Assembly: GCF_900090245.1 (NCBI RefSeq)
Contig: NZ_FMDN01000002.1
Coordinates: forward strand, 310,001 to 374,000
Reading direction: 5' to 3'
Origin: Micromonospora halophytica
GTDB lineage: Bacteria; Actinomycetota; Actinomycetes; Mycobacteriales; Micromonosporaceae
DNA: 64,000 nucleotides
Both the position numbers and the translations under genes were made by a program. Positions 8,807 through 18,110 of this stretch are shown here, in pieces; position 1 is the stretch's first letter; each line of letters begins with the position of its first letter. The notes beneath the pieces were generated by a model. The model saw only the letters and a list, made by a program, of their open reading frames with translations. It was not told the origin of the DNA and ran no database searches.

Positions 8807-10378
8807 GTGACATCGCCCAGCACCACCCTGAGCCTGGTCGACACCGACCCCGCCGAGCTTGCCGTCGACGCGATCGTGATCGGCGTGCACAGCCAGACCG
8901 GAGAGCAGGTCGCCACGAGCGGCCTCGCCGGCACCCTGCTGCTGGCCAGCGGCGCGGAGAGCATCGCCGCCGCCTTCGACGGCAAGCTGACCGAGACGCT
9001 GGCGCTGCTCGGCGCGACCGGCGCTCCCGGCGAGGTGATCAAGCTGGCCACGCTGGGCACCGTCACCGCCCCGGTCGTCGCCGCGGTCGGGCTCGGTCCC
9101 GAGCCGACCGGCGCCGCTCCGGCCCCGGAGACGCTGCGCCGGGCCGCCGGCGCGGTCGTCCGGGCGCTCGCCGGCGCCGGGCGCGTGGCGCTGACCCTGC
9201 CGCTGCCCGACGACGCCGACGCCCCGGCCGCGCTGCGCGCCGTCGCCGAGGGCGCGCTGCTGGGCGGCTACCGGTTCGCCGGGTACAAGACCAAGCCGCA
9301 GCCGACCCGCCGCGAGCCGGTCGCCGAGGTGCTGATCGCCGTGCCGGACGCCGCCGACGCCGCCGCCCGGGGCGAGATCGAGCGGGCGACCGCGGTGGCC
9401 GGCGCGGTGCGGGCCAGCCGCGACTGGGTGAACACCGCCCCGAACGAGCTGCGTCCGCCGTCCTTCGCCGAGGCGGTCGCCGAGGCCGCCCGTGCGGCCG
9501 GGCTCGGGGTCGAGGTGCTCGACGAGGCGGCGCTGCGCGCCGGCGGGTACGGCGGCATCATCGCCGTCGGCCAGGGCTCGGAGGCCCCGCCGCGCCTGGT
9601 CAAGCTCACCTACACGCCGGCCGGCGGCGGCAACGGCAAGCGGGTGGCGCTGGTCGGCAAGGGCATCACCTTCGACACCGGCGGCATCTCGATCAAGCCG
9701 GCGCAGGGCATGTGGGAGATGAAGTCCGACATGGCCGGGGCCGCTGCGGTGGCAGCCGCGATGCTGGCGATCGCCGCGGTGCGGCCGTCGGTGGCGGTGA
9801 CCGCGTACCTGCCGATGGCGGAGAACATGCCGTCGGGCACCAGCTACCGGCCGGGCGACGTGATCACCATGTACAACGGCAAGAAGGTCGAGGTGCTCAA
9901 CACCGACGCCGAGGGCCGGATGATCCTCGCCGACGCGATGGCCCGGGCCTGCGAGGACGGCACCGACTACCTCTTCGAGACCTCCACCCTGACCGGCGGC
10001 CAGGTCGTCGCGCTCGGCAAGAGGATCGCCGGCGTGATGGGCACCCCGGAGCTGTGCGAGCGCGTCCGGGTCGTCGGTGACTCCGTCGGCGAGCCGGCGT
10101 GGCCGATGCCGCTGCCGGACGACGTACGCAAGGGCATGGACTCCGACGTCGCGGACATCTCCCAGGTCAACGCGGGCATGGACCGGGCCGGTCACATGCT
10201 CCAGGGCGGGGTCTTCCTGCGCGAGTTCGTCACCGATGAGGTGGCGTGGGCGCACATCGACATCGCCGGCCCGGGTTACCACTCGGGTGAGGCGACCGGC
10301 TACTGGACCAAGGGCGGCACCGGCGTCCCGGTCCGTACCCTGGTGCAGCTCGTCGAGGACGTCGCCGCCAACGGCTGA
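8807..10378 (+). CDS. pepA: Leucyl aminopeptidase PepA (M17)
   Basis: A 523-aa cytosolic dizinc aminopeptidase that trims N-terminal residues from peptides. The M17 signature NTDAEGRMILADAM starts at about residue 365, and the metal-binding KGITFDTGGISIK and MKSDMAGAA segments precede it. The N-terminal domain is the variable Rossmann-like half. GTG 8807 is seven to nine bases after a TAGCTT hexamer, the pattern of a leaderless transcript. Adjacent lpdA and sucB genes match a conserved actinomycete order (from memory). A strong hairpin follows. Confidence 0.92.
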   Translation: MTSPSTTLSLVDTDPAELAVDAIVIGVHSQTGEQVATSGLAGTLLLASGAESIAAAFDGKLTETLALLGATGAPGEVIKLATLGTVTAPVVAAVGLGPEPTGAAPAPETLRRAAGAVVRALAGAGRVALTLPLPDDADAPAALRAVAEGALLGGYRFAGYKTKPQPTRREPVAEVLIAVPDAADAAARGEIERATAVAGAVRASRDWVNTAPNELRPPSFAEAVAEAARAAGLGVEVLDEAALRAGGYGGIIAVGQGSEAPPRLVKLTYTPAGGGNGKRVALVGKGITFDTGGISIKPAQGMWEMKSDMAGAAAVAAAMLAIAAVRPSVAVTAYLPMAENMPSGTSYRPGDVITMYNGKKVEVLNTDAEGRMILADAMARACEDGTDYLFETSTLTGGQVVALGKRIAGVMGTPELCERVRVVGDSVGEPAWPMPLPDDVRKGMDSDVADISQVNAGMDRAGHMLQGGVFLREFVTDEVAWAHIDIAGPGYHSGEATGYWTKGGTGVPVRTLVQLVEDVAANG

Positions 10379-10394
10379 CGGATTCCCGACACAC

Positions 10395-10428
10395 GGCGGG
10401 GCGCTTCCCCACGGGGAGGCGCCCCGCC
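10395..10428 (+). terminator. Hairpin terminator after pepA
   Basis: A 16-bp stem (10395-10410 with 10413-10428, one G-U pair) just after the pepA stop. It is GC-rich without a U tract, as is usual in actinomycetes. Confidence 0.65.
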
Positions 10429-10518
10429 GCCATTCCCCACTCCCACCCCGGCCCGTACTCCCCCGCCGCACTCCCCCGCCGCCCCGCGCGGCGGCGGCAG
10501 CCCGAGGTCCGCGCAATT

Positions 10519-10566
10519 TCCCGGAATGAGTGGCTGTTCCGCGCGGAATGGCCACTCTTTCCGGGA
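10519..10566. repeat. Long palindrome between convergent genes
   Basis: Arms 10519-10540 and 10545-10566 match at 19 of 22 positions around a GCGC centre. It lies between pepA (+) and the small protein gene ending at 10632 (-), so it could end both transcripts. The mismatches retain the stem and recall mobile palindromic repeats of actinomycete genomes. Confidence 0.7.
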
Positions 10567-10631
10567 AGATGCAGCCGATCGACGCCGAGGGGCGGGTGCG
10601 GTACGGCGGCGTGCGCGGGCGGATGGGTGGG

Positions 10632-10961
10632 TCAGAAAAGGTCCGGGCGGCGTTTGCGGCGCTCGTTGTAGTCGCGCATCCGCTGCGGGTAGCCCATCAG
10701 CCGGACGTCGTAGATCGGGATGGCGAGCCGGTGGGCGAAACGTCGGGCGCCCTCGGGGCCCTCGACGCGTCGGCGGGTCCACTCCCCGTCGTCGGCGATC
10801 AGGATGACGGTGGTCTCGGTGACCGTGGTCCGCGGCTCGATGTACGCCTCGACCCCGCGCCGGGTGCGGACGAAGTTCTCGAGATGGTCGAGGTCGGCGC
10901 GGTCGGCGGGGCGGTCACGGCTGACGCCCGCCGCCTTCTTGCGTCGTCGGAAAAGCCCCAC
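10632..10961 (-). CDS. Conserved actinobacterial small protein (109 aa)
   Basis: A basic 109-aa protein starting MGLFRRRKKA and ending in a basic tail (YNERRKRRPDLF). The middle contains an alpha/beta core (TVILIADDGEW...ARRFAHRLAIPIYDVRLMGYPQRM). Orthologues typically sit beside lpdA in actinomycetes (from memory), as here, divergently from lpdA. No catalytic motif is recognised and no membrane segment is present. Function unknown. Confidence 0.75.
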   Translation of the reverse strand: MGLFRRRKKAAGVSRDRPADRADLDHLENFVRTRRGVEAYIEPRTTVTETTVILIADDGEWTRRRVEGPEGARRFAHRLAIPIYDVRLMGYPQRMRDYNERRKRRPDLF

Positions 10962-11139
10962 CCGACCTGTCCCCTCCCCCGTACGTCATCGAAGTCGGTG
11001 CCAAGCGTACGTGTCGGCGACGTGTCGTTGGGCACCTCAGTACGCGCGCTGTGCACGGTGGTGACAAGATGACCGAGGTGGGGTGTGCCTGTTACCCCTC
11101 CGTGACCCCCGATGCAGCGAAGCGACCTGGGAGTTGAAC

Positions 11140-12531
11140 GTGAGCGAGCCGAACGACGCAACCTTCGACATCGTCATTCTCGGAGGTGGCAGCGGCGGCT
11201 ACGCGGCGGCGCTGCGTGCCGCCCAGTTGAACCTCTCCGTCGCCCTGATCGAGAAGGGCAAGCTCGGGGGCACCTGCCTGCACAACGGCTGCATCCCGAC
11301 CAAGGCCCTGCTGCACGCCGCCGAGATCGCCGACTCCGCCCGCGAGTCGGCGCAGTTCGGCGTCAAGGCCGAACTGGTCGGCATCGACATGGCCGGGGTC
11401 AACTCGTACAAGGACGGCGTGGTCTCCCGGCTGTACAAGGGCCTGCAGGGCCTGGTGGGCAGCGCCAAGAACATCACCTTCGTGGCGGGCGCCGGCAAGC
11501 TGGTCGGCAAGAACGTCGTCGAGGTGGACGGCAAGCGCTACACCGGCCGTAACGTCGTCCTGGCCTCCGGCTCGTACGCGAAGACCCTGCCCGGCCTGGA
11601 GGTCGACGGCGAGCGGATCATCACCAGCGACCACGCGCTGACCCTGGACCGCGTCCCCTCGTCGGTGATCGTGCTCGGCGGCGGCGTGATCGGTGTCGAG
11701 TTCGCCAGCGTGTGGAAGTCCTTCGGCGTGGACGTCACCATCGTCGAGGCGCTGCCCCGGCTGGTCGCCGCCGAGGACGAGGAGTCGTCGAAGGCGCTGG
11801 AGCGGGCCTTCCGCAAGCGGAAGATCAACTTCAAGGTCGGCAAGCCGTTCGAGAAGGTCGAGAAGACCGAGAACGGCGTCAAGCTGACCATCTCCGGCGG
11901 CGAGACCGTCGAGGCCGAGCTGCTGCTGGTCGCCGTGGGCCGCGGCCCGAACACCGCCAACCTCGGGTACGAGGAGCAGGGCGTCAAGATGGACCGCGGC
12001 TACGTGCTGACCGACGAACGGCTGCGCACCAGCGTGCCGAACGTCTACGCGGTCGGCGACATCGTGCCCGGCCTCCAGCTCGCCCACCGCGGCTTCCAGC
12101 AGGGCATCTTCGTCGCCGAGGAGATCGCCGGCCAGAACCCGGCCGTGATCGACGAGGCCGGCATCCCGCGGGTCACCTACTCCGACCCGGAGCTGGCGTC
12201 GGTGGGGCTGACCGAGGCGAAGGCCAAGGAGCAGTACGGGGCCGACAAGGTCAAGAGCTACAACTACAACCTGGGCGGCAACGGCAAGAGCCAGATCCTC
12301 AAGACCACCGGCTTCGTGAAGCTGGTCCGGGTGGAGGACGGGCCGGTCGTCGGCGTGCACATGGTCGGCGCCCGGGTCGGCGAGCTGATCGGCGAGGCCC
12401 AGCTCATCTACAACTGGGAGGCCTACCCGGCCGAGGTGGCGCAGCTCGTGCACGCCCACCCGACGCAGAACGAGGCCCTGGGCGAGGCGCACCTGGCCCT
12501 GGCCGGCAAGCCGCTGCACGCGCACGCCTGA
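11140..12531 (+). CDS. lpdA: Dihydrolipoyl dehydrogenase (E3)
   Basis: A 463-aa FAD enzyme that reoxidises the dihydrolipoyl arms of 2-oxoacid dehydrogenases and GcvH with NAD+. An N-terminal FAD fingerprint (GGGSGGYAAALRAA) is followed by the redox disulfide GGTCLHNGCIPTK (Cys46 and Cys51), the NAD site VLGGGVIGVEFAS and the C-terminal His-Glu pair in HAHPTQNEALGE. GTG 11140 with GGGAG seven bases upstream is chosen over an in-frame ATG 19 codons earlier because the FAD fold begins at residue 9. It is followed 73 bp later by the E2 gene, which is its metabolic partner. Confidence 0.94.
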   Translation: MSEPNDATFDIVILGGGSGGYAAALRAAQLNLSVALIEKGKLGGTCLHNGCIPTKALLHAAEIADSARESAQFGVKAELVGIDMAGVNSYKDGVVSRLYKGLQGLVGSAKNITFVAGAGKLVGKNVVEVDGKRYTGRNVVLASGSYAKTLPGLEVDGERIITSDHALTLDRVPSSVIVLGGGVIGVEFASVWKSFGVDVTIVEALPRLVAAEDEESSKALERAFRKRKINFKVGKPFEKVEKTENGVKLTISGGETVEAELLLVAVGRGPNTANLGYEEQGVKMDRGYVLTDERLRTSVPNVYAVGDIVPGLQLAHRGFQQGIFVAEEIAGQNPAVIDEAGIPRVTYSDPELASVGLTEAKAKEQYGADKVKSYNYNLGGNGKSQILKTTGFVKLVRVEDGPVVGVHMVGARVGELIGEAQLIYNWEAYPAEVAQLVHAHPTQNEALGEAHLALAGKPLHAHA

Positions 12532-12604
12532 TCGAGAAGTGATTCCGCGGCGTCCGGCGGCAGACGGGCGTGATCGCACCAGGGGAATGAAGGAGTCTTA
12601 GAAG

Positions 12605-14410
12605 ATGCCGGTATCGGTCACCATGCCTCGGCTCGGCGAGAGCGTCACCGAGGGCACCGTCACCCGCTGGCTCAAGCAGGAGGGCGACACCGTCGAGGTC
12701 GACGAGCCGCTGCTCGAGGTGTCGACCGACAAGGTCGACACCGAGATCCCGTCCCCCGCGGCGGGTGTGCTGAGCCGGATCGTGGTCGGCGAGGACGAGA
12801 CCGCCGAGGTGGGCAGCGAGCTGGCTGTCATCGCCGGTGAGGGCGAGCAGGCCGGCGGCGGCGAGGCCGCCCCGGCCCGGGAGGCCGAGCCGGCCGCCGA
12901 GCCGACGGCCGCCGCCGAGGGCACCGGCCCGGAGCCGGAGCAGCCGGCCCAGCCCGAGCCGCAGGCGCAGGCCGCCCCGGCGCCGTCGGGCGAGGGCACC
13001 CCGGTGAAGATGCCGGCCCTGGGCGAGAGCGTCACCGAGGGTACGGTCACCCGCTGGCTCAAGCAGGTCGGTGAGACCGTCGAGGTGGACGAGCCGCTGC
13101 TGGAGGTCTCCACCGACAAGGTCGACACGGAGATCCCGTCCCCGGTCGCCGGCACCGTGCTGGAGATCAAGGTGGCCGAGGACGAGACCGCCGAGGTCGG
13201 CGCCGACCTGGCGATCATCGGTGCGGCCGGCGCCGCCCCGGCCGAGGCGAAGCCCGCGCCCAAGGCCGAGGCGAAGCCGGAGCCCAAGCCGGAGCCGAAG
13301 GCCGAGGCGAAGCCCGCGCCGAAGGTCGAGGAGCCGACCCCGGGCATGTCGTACAACGAGCCTGCTGCCGAGGCCGAGGTCGCGCAGCAGCCGGTCAAGG
13401 CCGAGCAGGCGGCGCAGCCGTCCGCCCCGACGGCGACTCCGCAGCGTCCGACCGCTCCCGCCCAGGGTGGCGGCGAGGAGGCTGCCGGCTACGTGACCCC
13501 GCTGGTACGCAAGCTCGCCGCCGAGCACGGCGTCGACCTGTCCTCGGTCAACGGCACCGGCGTGGGTGGCCGGATCCGCAAGCAGGACGTGCTGGAGGCG
13601 GCCGAGAAGGCCAAGGCCGCCCCCGCCCCGGCGCAGCAGCCGGCTGCGGCCCCGGCCAAGCCGGCCGCGAAGCCGCAGCCGAGCGCGAAGCGCGGCACCA
13701 CCGAGAAGCTGCCGCGGATCCGGGCGGCCATCGCCAAGCGGATGCAGCAGTCGCTGCACGAGATGGCGCAGCTGACCACGGTGGTCGAGGTGGACGTCAC
13801 CCGGATCGCCAAGCTGCGGGCCCAGGCGAAGGACTCCTTCCAGCAGCGGCACGGGGTCAAGCTGTCGTTCCTGCCGTTCTTCGCCCTCGCGGCGATCGAG
13901 GCCCTGCAGGCACACCCGATCGTCAACGCCAGCATGGACCTCGACGCCGGGACGATCACCTACCCGGACGCCGAGCACCTCGGTATCGCCGTGGACACCG
14001 AGCGCGGGCTGCTGGTGCCGGTCATCCACAACGCGGGTGACCTCAACCTGGGCGGCATCGCCAAGCGGGTCGCCGACCTGGCCGAGCGGACCCGGACCAA
14101 CAAGATCAGCCCGGACGAGATCGCCGGGGCGACCTTCACGCTGACCAACACCGGCAGCCGGGGTGCCCTGTTCGACACCCCGATCGTGCCGTCGCCGCAG
14201 TCGGCGATGCTCGGCACGGGTGCCGTGGTCAAGCGTCCGGTCGTGGTCAACGACCCGGAGCTGGGCGAGGTCGTCGCGGTCCGGTCGATGATCTACCTGG
14301 CCATGTCCTACGACCACCGGCTGATCGACGGCGCCGACGCGGCCCGCTTCCTGGTCACGGTCAAGGAACGGCTGGAGGCCGGTAACTTCGAGGCCGAGCT
14401 GGGTCTGTGA
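12605..14410 (+). CDS. sucB: Dihydrolipoamide acyltransferase (E2) with two lipoyl domains
   Basis: A 601-aa E2 core. Two tandem lipoyl domains carry the lipoylation motif TDKVDTE (Lys43 and Lys172) and are joined by Ala/Pro/Glu-rich linkers. A peripheral subunit-binding domain follows at about 296-330 ([17 protein letters not shown]), then a catalytic domain with the active-site DHRLIDG near residue 571. Such genes are usually named sucB. In actinobacteria the equivalent protein can serve pyruvate dehydrogenase instead (DlaT), and sequence alone does not settle which. Its lipoyl lysines would be served by LipB and LipA of this window. Confidence 0.9.
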   Translation: MPVSVTMPRLGESVTEGTVTRWLKQEGDTVEVDEPLLEVSTDKVDTEIPSPAAGVLSRIVVGEDETAEVGSELAVIAGEGEQAGGGEAAPAREAEPAAEPTAAAEGTGPEPEQPAQPEPQAQAAPAPSGEGTPVKMPALGESVTEGTVTRWLKQVGETVEVDEPLLEVSTDKVDTEIPSPVAGTVLEIKVAEDETAEVGADLAIIGAAGAAPAEAKPAPKAEAKPEPKPEPKAEAKPAPKVEEPTPGMSYNEPAAEAEVAQQPVKAEQAAQPSAPTATPQRPTAPAQGGGEEAAGYVTPLVRKLAAEHGVDLSSVNGTGVGGRIRKQDVLEAAEKAKAAPAPAQQPAAAPAKPAAKPQPSAKRGTTEKLPRIRAAIAKRMQQSLHEMAQLTTVVEVDVTRIAKLRAQAKDSFQQRHGVKLSFLPFFALAAIEALQAHPIVNASMDLDAGTITYPDAEHLGIAVDTERGLLVPVIHNAGDLNLGGIAKRVADLAERTRTNKISPDEIAGATFTLTNTGSRGALFDTPIVPSPQSAMLGTGAVVKRPVVVNDPELGEVVAVRSMIYLAMSYDHRLIDGADAARFLVTVKERLEAGNFEAELGL

Positions 14411-14428
14411 CCCGGTAGGGAACTCCCC

Positions 14429-14464
14429 GGAAGGGGCGCGTGGCACCCGCCACGCGCCCCTTCC
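14429..14464 (+). terminator. Hairpin terminator after sucB
   Basis: A perfect 16-bp stem (14429-14444 with 14449-14464) and a 4-nt loop, 18 bases after the E2 stop codon. Confidence 0.75.
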
Positions 14465-14580
14465 GCGTTCCGCCGCCCCTTCCGCGTTCCGCCGCCCCCT
14501 CGGCGTGTGCCTGCCCGGGCGGGGCGGGCGGGGACCCGATTCCGGCCCAGGGCCGGGGTGGGCGCTGAGAGACTCGACCG

Positions 14581-15918
14581 GTGGGCGGCGGTCGGGGGCG
14601 GGGACGGCTGGGACCGGCGGTGGCGGTCGCGCCCGGAGCCCGGGTGGACCGGTTCGAGATCTTCTTCGACCTGGTCTTCGTCTTCTCGTTCTTCATCATC
14701 ACCCGGGCCACGGCCGTGGAGGTCACCGGTCCGGCGCTGTTGCACGGCATGCTGGTGCTGGCGGTGCTCTGGTGGACCTGGGTGGTGCACAGTGTGGTCG
14801 CCACCCGGGTCCGGCTCGGTGAGGGTTTCGTCCCGGTGCTGATGGCGGTCGGCATGGCCGCGTTGTTCTGCTTCGCGCTGGCCCTGCCACAGGCGTTCGG
14901 CGACCCGCGCCGGAGCACCACGGGGCCGGTGGTGGTGGCGGTCAGCTACCTGGTGATCCGCGCCGTGCACATGGTGCTGTACATCCACGTCGTCCAGGAC
15001 ACCCCACACCAGCGTCGCCAGGTGTTCCGGTTCCTCCCGGAGATCGCGTTGAGCACGCTGCTGCTGCTCGGCGCGGCGCTGGTCCCCCTGTACATCGACG
15101 ACCTGGGCCGGGCGGAGCTGGTCCGGGACGGCCTGTGGCTGACCGTCGTGGTGCTCCAGTACGGCACGGGGATCATCGGCGGCACCTGGGGTTGGGGGGT
15201 CGCCTCGGCCGAACACTGGACGGAGCGCTACGACCTGATCCTGATCATCGCCCTGGGTGAGTCGGTGATCTCCGTCGGGCTGGGCAGCAACCTGCTCGGT
15301 CAGCCACCGAGCTGGCCGGCGGTCGTCGCGTCCGTACTGGGCATCTTCTTCACCGCCGCCCTGTGGTGGGCCCACTACGACGTGATCGGGCCGGCCGCCC
15401 GGATCGCCCTGCACGCCACCCTGGGCCGGGCCCGGGTGGCGATGGCCCGGGACGCGTACGCGTACTGCTACCTGCCGATGATCGCCGGGATCATCCTGTT
15501 CGCGCTCGGGGCCGAGGGGATCGTCCACGACGTCGCCGACCCCGCCGTGTCGGTCACCGAACCGGCGCGCGGCATCCATGCGCCTCTGCTCTTCATCGGG
15601 GTGATCTGCTACCTCGTCGGCAACATGCTCTTCCAGTTGCGTACCCTGCACACCCTGTCGTGGAGCCGGGTCGGCGCCGTGTTCCTGCTGGCCGCCGCCA
15701 TCCCGTTCAGCGCCCAGCTGCCGGGGCTGGTGACCGTGTCGGTGCTCACCGCGATCTGCGTGGGCCTGGTGGCGGTCGAGGTGATCACCATGCACGAGTC
15801 CCGGCAGGCGCTGCGCGACGTGGTCTTCCAGGAACGCGCCACCCACGAGGCGCAGGAGGCGGCGTTCCGGGCCCGCTGGCACGAGGACGGGCCGGATGAC
15901 GAAGAGGAACGGCGGTAG
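14581..15918 (+). CDS. Low temperature requirement A (LtrA) family membrane protein
   Basis: A 445-aa polytopic protein with about 11-12 hydrophobic segments. The N-terminal RFEIFFDLVFVF motif and the later ERYDLILIIALGESVISVG segment are diagnostic for the LtrA family, named for a Listeria locus affecting growth in the cold. The biochemical function of the family is not established. The GTG start lies shortly after a GAGACT hexamer, so the mRNA may be leaderless. The C terminus is charged (HEDGPDDEEERR). It is a single gene, not obviously in an operon. Confidence 0.85.
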   Translation: MGGGRGRGRLGPAVAVAPGARVDRFEIFFDLVFVFSFFIITRATAVEVTGPALLHGMLVLAVLWWTWVVHSVVATRVRLGEGFVPVLMAVGMAALFCFALALPQAFGDPRRSTTGPVVVAVSYLVIRAVHMVLYIHVVQDTPHQRRQVFRFLPEIALSTLLLLGAALVPLYIDDLGRAELVRDGLWLTVVVLQYGTGIIGGTWGWGVASAEHWTERYDLILIIALGESVISVGLGSNLLGQPPSWPAVVASVLGIFFTAALWWAHYDVIGPAARIALHATLGRARVAMARDAYAYCYLPMIAGIILFALGAEGIVHDVADPAVSVTEPARGIHAPLLFIGVICYLVGNMLFQLRTLHTLSWSRVGAVFLLAAAIPFSAQLPGLVTVSVLTAICVGLVAVEVITMHESRQALRDVVFQERATHEAQEAAFRARWHEDGPDDEEERR

Positions 15919-16035
15919 CCTCCGGCCCGGTCACAGGAGTGGACGGAGGTCCGTTCGCGTCGCCGGATTCGCCCTTCGGCAGAACCGACGGGTCCGGGCT
16001 GGCCACTTCCGACTCACCGGCGGCACGCTGGGCCG

Positions 16036-16950
16036 GTGACGACCTTCTCGCTCCAGGCCACTCCCACCGACACGGCGAGCTGGCTGGGTCTGGCCCGCCG
16101 GGCCGAGTCCGCCGGCTTCGACGCGCTGCTCGCCGCCGACCATCCCGGCGACGTCACCGCCCCCTTCGTCGCGCTGGCCGCCGCGGCGGCGGTCACCTCG
16201 ACGATCGGGCTCGGCTCGTACGTGTCGAATGCCGGCGTCCGGGAGCCGATGCTGCTCGCGAGCGATGTTGCCACCCTCGACCTGGTCTCGGGCGGACGGG
16301 CCCGGCTCGGCATCGGCGCCGGCCACACCCCCGCCGAGTGGCGGGCCGTAGGCCGCGAGCGGCCCGACGTCGCCGGTCGGGTACGCCGCTGCCTGGCCGT
16401 CGCCGAGGCCGTCCGCGCCCTGCTCGACGGGGATGAGGTGACCGTCGACTCGCCCGAGCTGGCGATTCGCGACGCGCGGCTGACGTCGCCCCGGCCGGTG
16501 CAGCAGCGCGTCCCGTTGACCATCGGCACCGCCAACTCCACGCTGCTGCGCTGGGCGGGCGCGCACGCCGACGTGGTCGGGTTGACGGGCTTCGGTCGTA
16601 CCCTCGCCGACGGCCACACCCACGAGGCCCGGTGGCGGACCGACCAGATCGAGGCGCAGCTCGCCTGCGTCGCCGCCGGCGCAGCGGGTCGGGACGACCC
16701 GCCGGCGCTGGAGGCGCTGGTGCAGCGCGTCGTGGTCACCGCCGACGCCGAGGCCGCCGCGGCCGAGCACGCCCGGATCACCGGTCTGAGCGTCGCCGAA
16801 CTGCTGGCCACACCGTTCGTGCTGATCGGCACCGCCGACGAGATCGTCGCGGCGGTCGCCGCGCACGAGCGCCGCTGGGGCGTCACCCGCTTCGTGGTAC
16901 GCGCCGACGCGCTGGAGCCGCTCGCCCCGGTGCTCGCGCGACTGACCTGA
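16036..16950 (+). CDS. LLM class F420-dependent oxidoreductase
   Basis: A 304-aa luciferase-like TIM-barrel protein (LARRAESAGFDALLAADHPG near the N terminus, then RLGIGAGHTPAEWRAVG). The pattern suits a TIGR03621-type coenzyme F420 oxidoreductase. The substrate cannot be read from sequence. GTG 16036 fits the start of the first beta strand. The upstream 117 bp contains no gene. An F420-dependent NADP reductase gene elsewhere in the window (61445) shows that the cofactor is used in this organism. Confidence 0.82.
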   Translation: MTTFSLQATPTDTASWLGLARRAESAGFDALLAADHPGDVTAPFVALAAAAAVTSTIGLGSYVSNAGVREPMLLASDVATLDLVSGGRARLGIGAGHTPAEWRAVGRERPDVAGRVRRCLAVAEAVRALLDGDEVTVDSPELAIRDARLTSPRPVQQRVPLTIGTANSTLLRWAGAHADVVGLTGFGRTLADGHTHEARWRTDQIEAQLACVAAGAAGRDDPPALEALVQRVVVTADAEAAAAEHARITGLSVAELLATPFVLIGTADEIVAAVAAHERRWGVTRFVVRADALEPLAPVLARLT

Positions 16951-17497
16951 ACCCGGTGGCTGGCCGCAGCGTGCCGGGCGGGCTCGCGCGGTGTGTCGCG
17001 CGGGCACAGCCGACGCGCTGTGTCGCGCGGGCAGGGCCAGCACCGTGTGCCGCGATGGGCACGGCCCCCTGCGTGCCGCCTCGGCATCGTCAGTCGGCCA
17101 GGGCGACAGGGATGACAGCTTGGGGACGCTACCGACTTGATAGCACAGATGGATCGCGGTCCCCGGCGGCGTGCGATCCCGGACGACCCTGTGGCGGCTG
17201 GTTGCCCACCGGCAGGGATCTCACCGGTAGAGGCGAGTTGCCCACCGGCAGGGATCTCACCGGTAGGGCCGAGCGATCCATCCACGCCATCAGGTCTGTA
17301 GCGCCCGGAGGGGTACACCGTTCCCCGCACACCCGGTGGCCCGCACGCCGGTCGCCGGCGCCGGTCGCCGGCAGCCGGTCACCCGCACCCACTCGCCGCA
17401 CGCCGGCCCCGGTCGCGGCACGCCGGCCCGACCGTCCACGCCGCGTCTCGGCTTCGGAGCGGCGATCTGGGGCGGTAGCCGGGCACCGCCGGACCGG
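16951..17497. other. 547-bp intergenic region with repeats
   Basis: No gene is supported here. Positions 16992-17006 and 17019-17033 are identical 15-bp direct repeats 27 bp apart. Positions 17125-17304 hold a large palindromic element described separately. Positions 17335-17425 are a run of short CGCCGG-type repeats. Confidence 0.7.
17125..17304. repeat. Palindromic repeat, family A copy 2, with internal 36-bp tandem repeat
   Basis: Arms of about 32 nt (17125-17156 and 17274-17305) are complementary at roughly three quarters of positions and share the CGCTAC, GACTTGA/ATCAGGTC and GATGGATCG blocks with the hairpin at 40-108. The loop is enlarged and contains two 36-bp tandem units, 17201-17236 and 17237-17272, of which the first 30 bases are identical. 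Confidence 0.75.
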
Positions 17498-17858
17498 CTA
17501 CTGGCCGAAGGCGCGGCGCAGGTTCCCGTTGATCAGTTCGTTGATCCGCTTGCGCAGGTGCCCGCGCAGCGACGCATCCGGCAGCGGCTCGGCGACCAGC
17601 AGCTTCCAGTGCAGCATGGTGCCGGCCCCGCCTTCGGACGCCAACTCGAAACGCACCCGGGCGTCCGGGCGTCTCGGCCACAGCGACGACCAGACGACCA
17701 GATCCGGGTACGCGGTCTCCAGGACGCGCGGCCGTTGTTCGTCGTCGAGCAGCCGCAGCCCACGGACGCGCCGGGTCGCGGTCAGGCCGGGTGAGCGCCT
17801 CGAAGACGATGGCGGGCGGGGGCGGCTGGATGCGCGCGCGACTACCAGCCTCGATCAT
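17498..17858 (-). pseudogene. SRPBCC (START-like) family protein, apparent frameshift
   Basis: The N-terminal frame from ATG 17858 reads MIEAGSRARIQ...AIVFEALTRPDRDPARPW. From there the family-like sequence continues in another frame as LRLLDDEQRPRVLETAYPD and LVVWSSLWPRRPDARVRFE, ending HLRKRINELINGNLRRAFGQ at stop 17498-17500. One extra base in the C-run at 17759-17761 (plus strand) explains the shift. The joined protein would be about 120 aa, the usual length of these small ligand-binding SRPBCC proteins. It lies 15 bp after the GntR gene and is probably its partner. It may be truly broken or a sequencing error. Confidence 0.65.
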
Positions 17859-17873
17859 TACGACTCGCGATCG

Positions 17874-18110
17874 TCACGACCGCCCCTGCGGCAGTTCCTC
17901 GGCGACGAAGACACCGACGCCGTGCACCCCCTCGACCCATCCCTGCATTTGCAGGACGAGGATCGCCTGCCGCACCACGGTCTGCGACACGCCGTGTTCC
18001 TCCTTGAGCTGCGCGGTCGACGGCAGCTTCTCCCCCGGCGCCAGCTCACCCGACTCGATCCGCTCACGGAGGTAGTCGGCCAGCTGCGCCCACTTTGCTT
18101 TGGCGGGCAT
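17874..18110 (-). CDS. GntR-type winged-helix regulator (DNA-binding domain only)
   Basis: A 78-aa protein that is only a GntR winged helix (LADYLRERIESGELAPGEKL, then STAQLKEEHGVSQTVVRQAI). It ends just after the wing (GVGVFVAEEL) with no effector domain, a compact form common in actinomycetes. The downstream SRPBCC gene may provide ligand sensing, though this is a guess from adjacency. The promoter region holds two copies of a 10-bp motif, which suggests autoregulation and control of the divergent three-gene cassette. Confidence 0.85.
   Translation of the reverse strand: MPAKAKWAQLADYLRERIESGELAPGEKLPSTAQLKEEHGVSQTVVRQAILVLQMQGWVEGVHGVGVFVAEELPQGRS

Noticed and set aside
12404..14446. Long minus-strand open frame opposite the E2 gene
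   Set aside because: Leu/Arg/Gly/Asp repeats mirror the Ala/Pro/Glu linkers of the E2 gene. The plus strand has full lipoyl and catalytic motifs.
17201..17272. CRISPR-like direct repeats
   Set aside because: Only two 36-bp units in direct tandem without unique spacers and without cas genes. They lie in the loop of a palindromic element.
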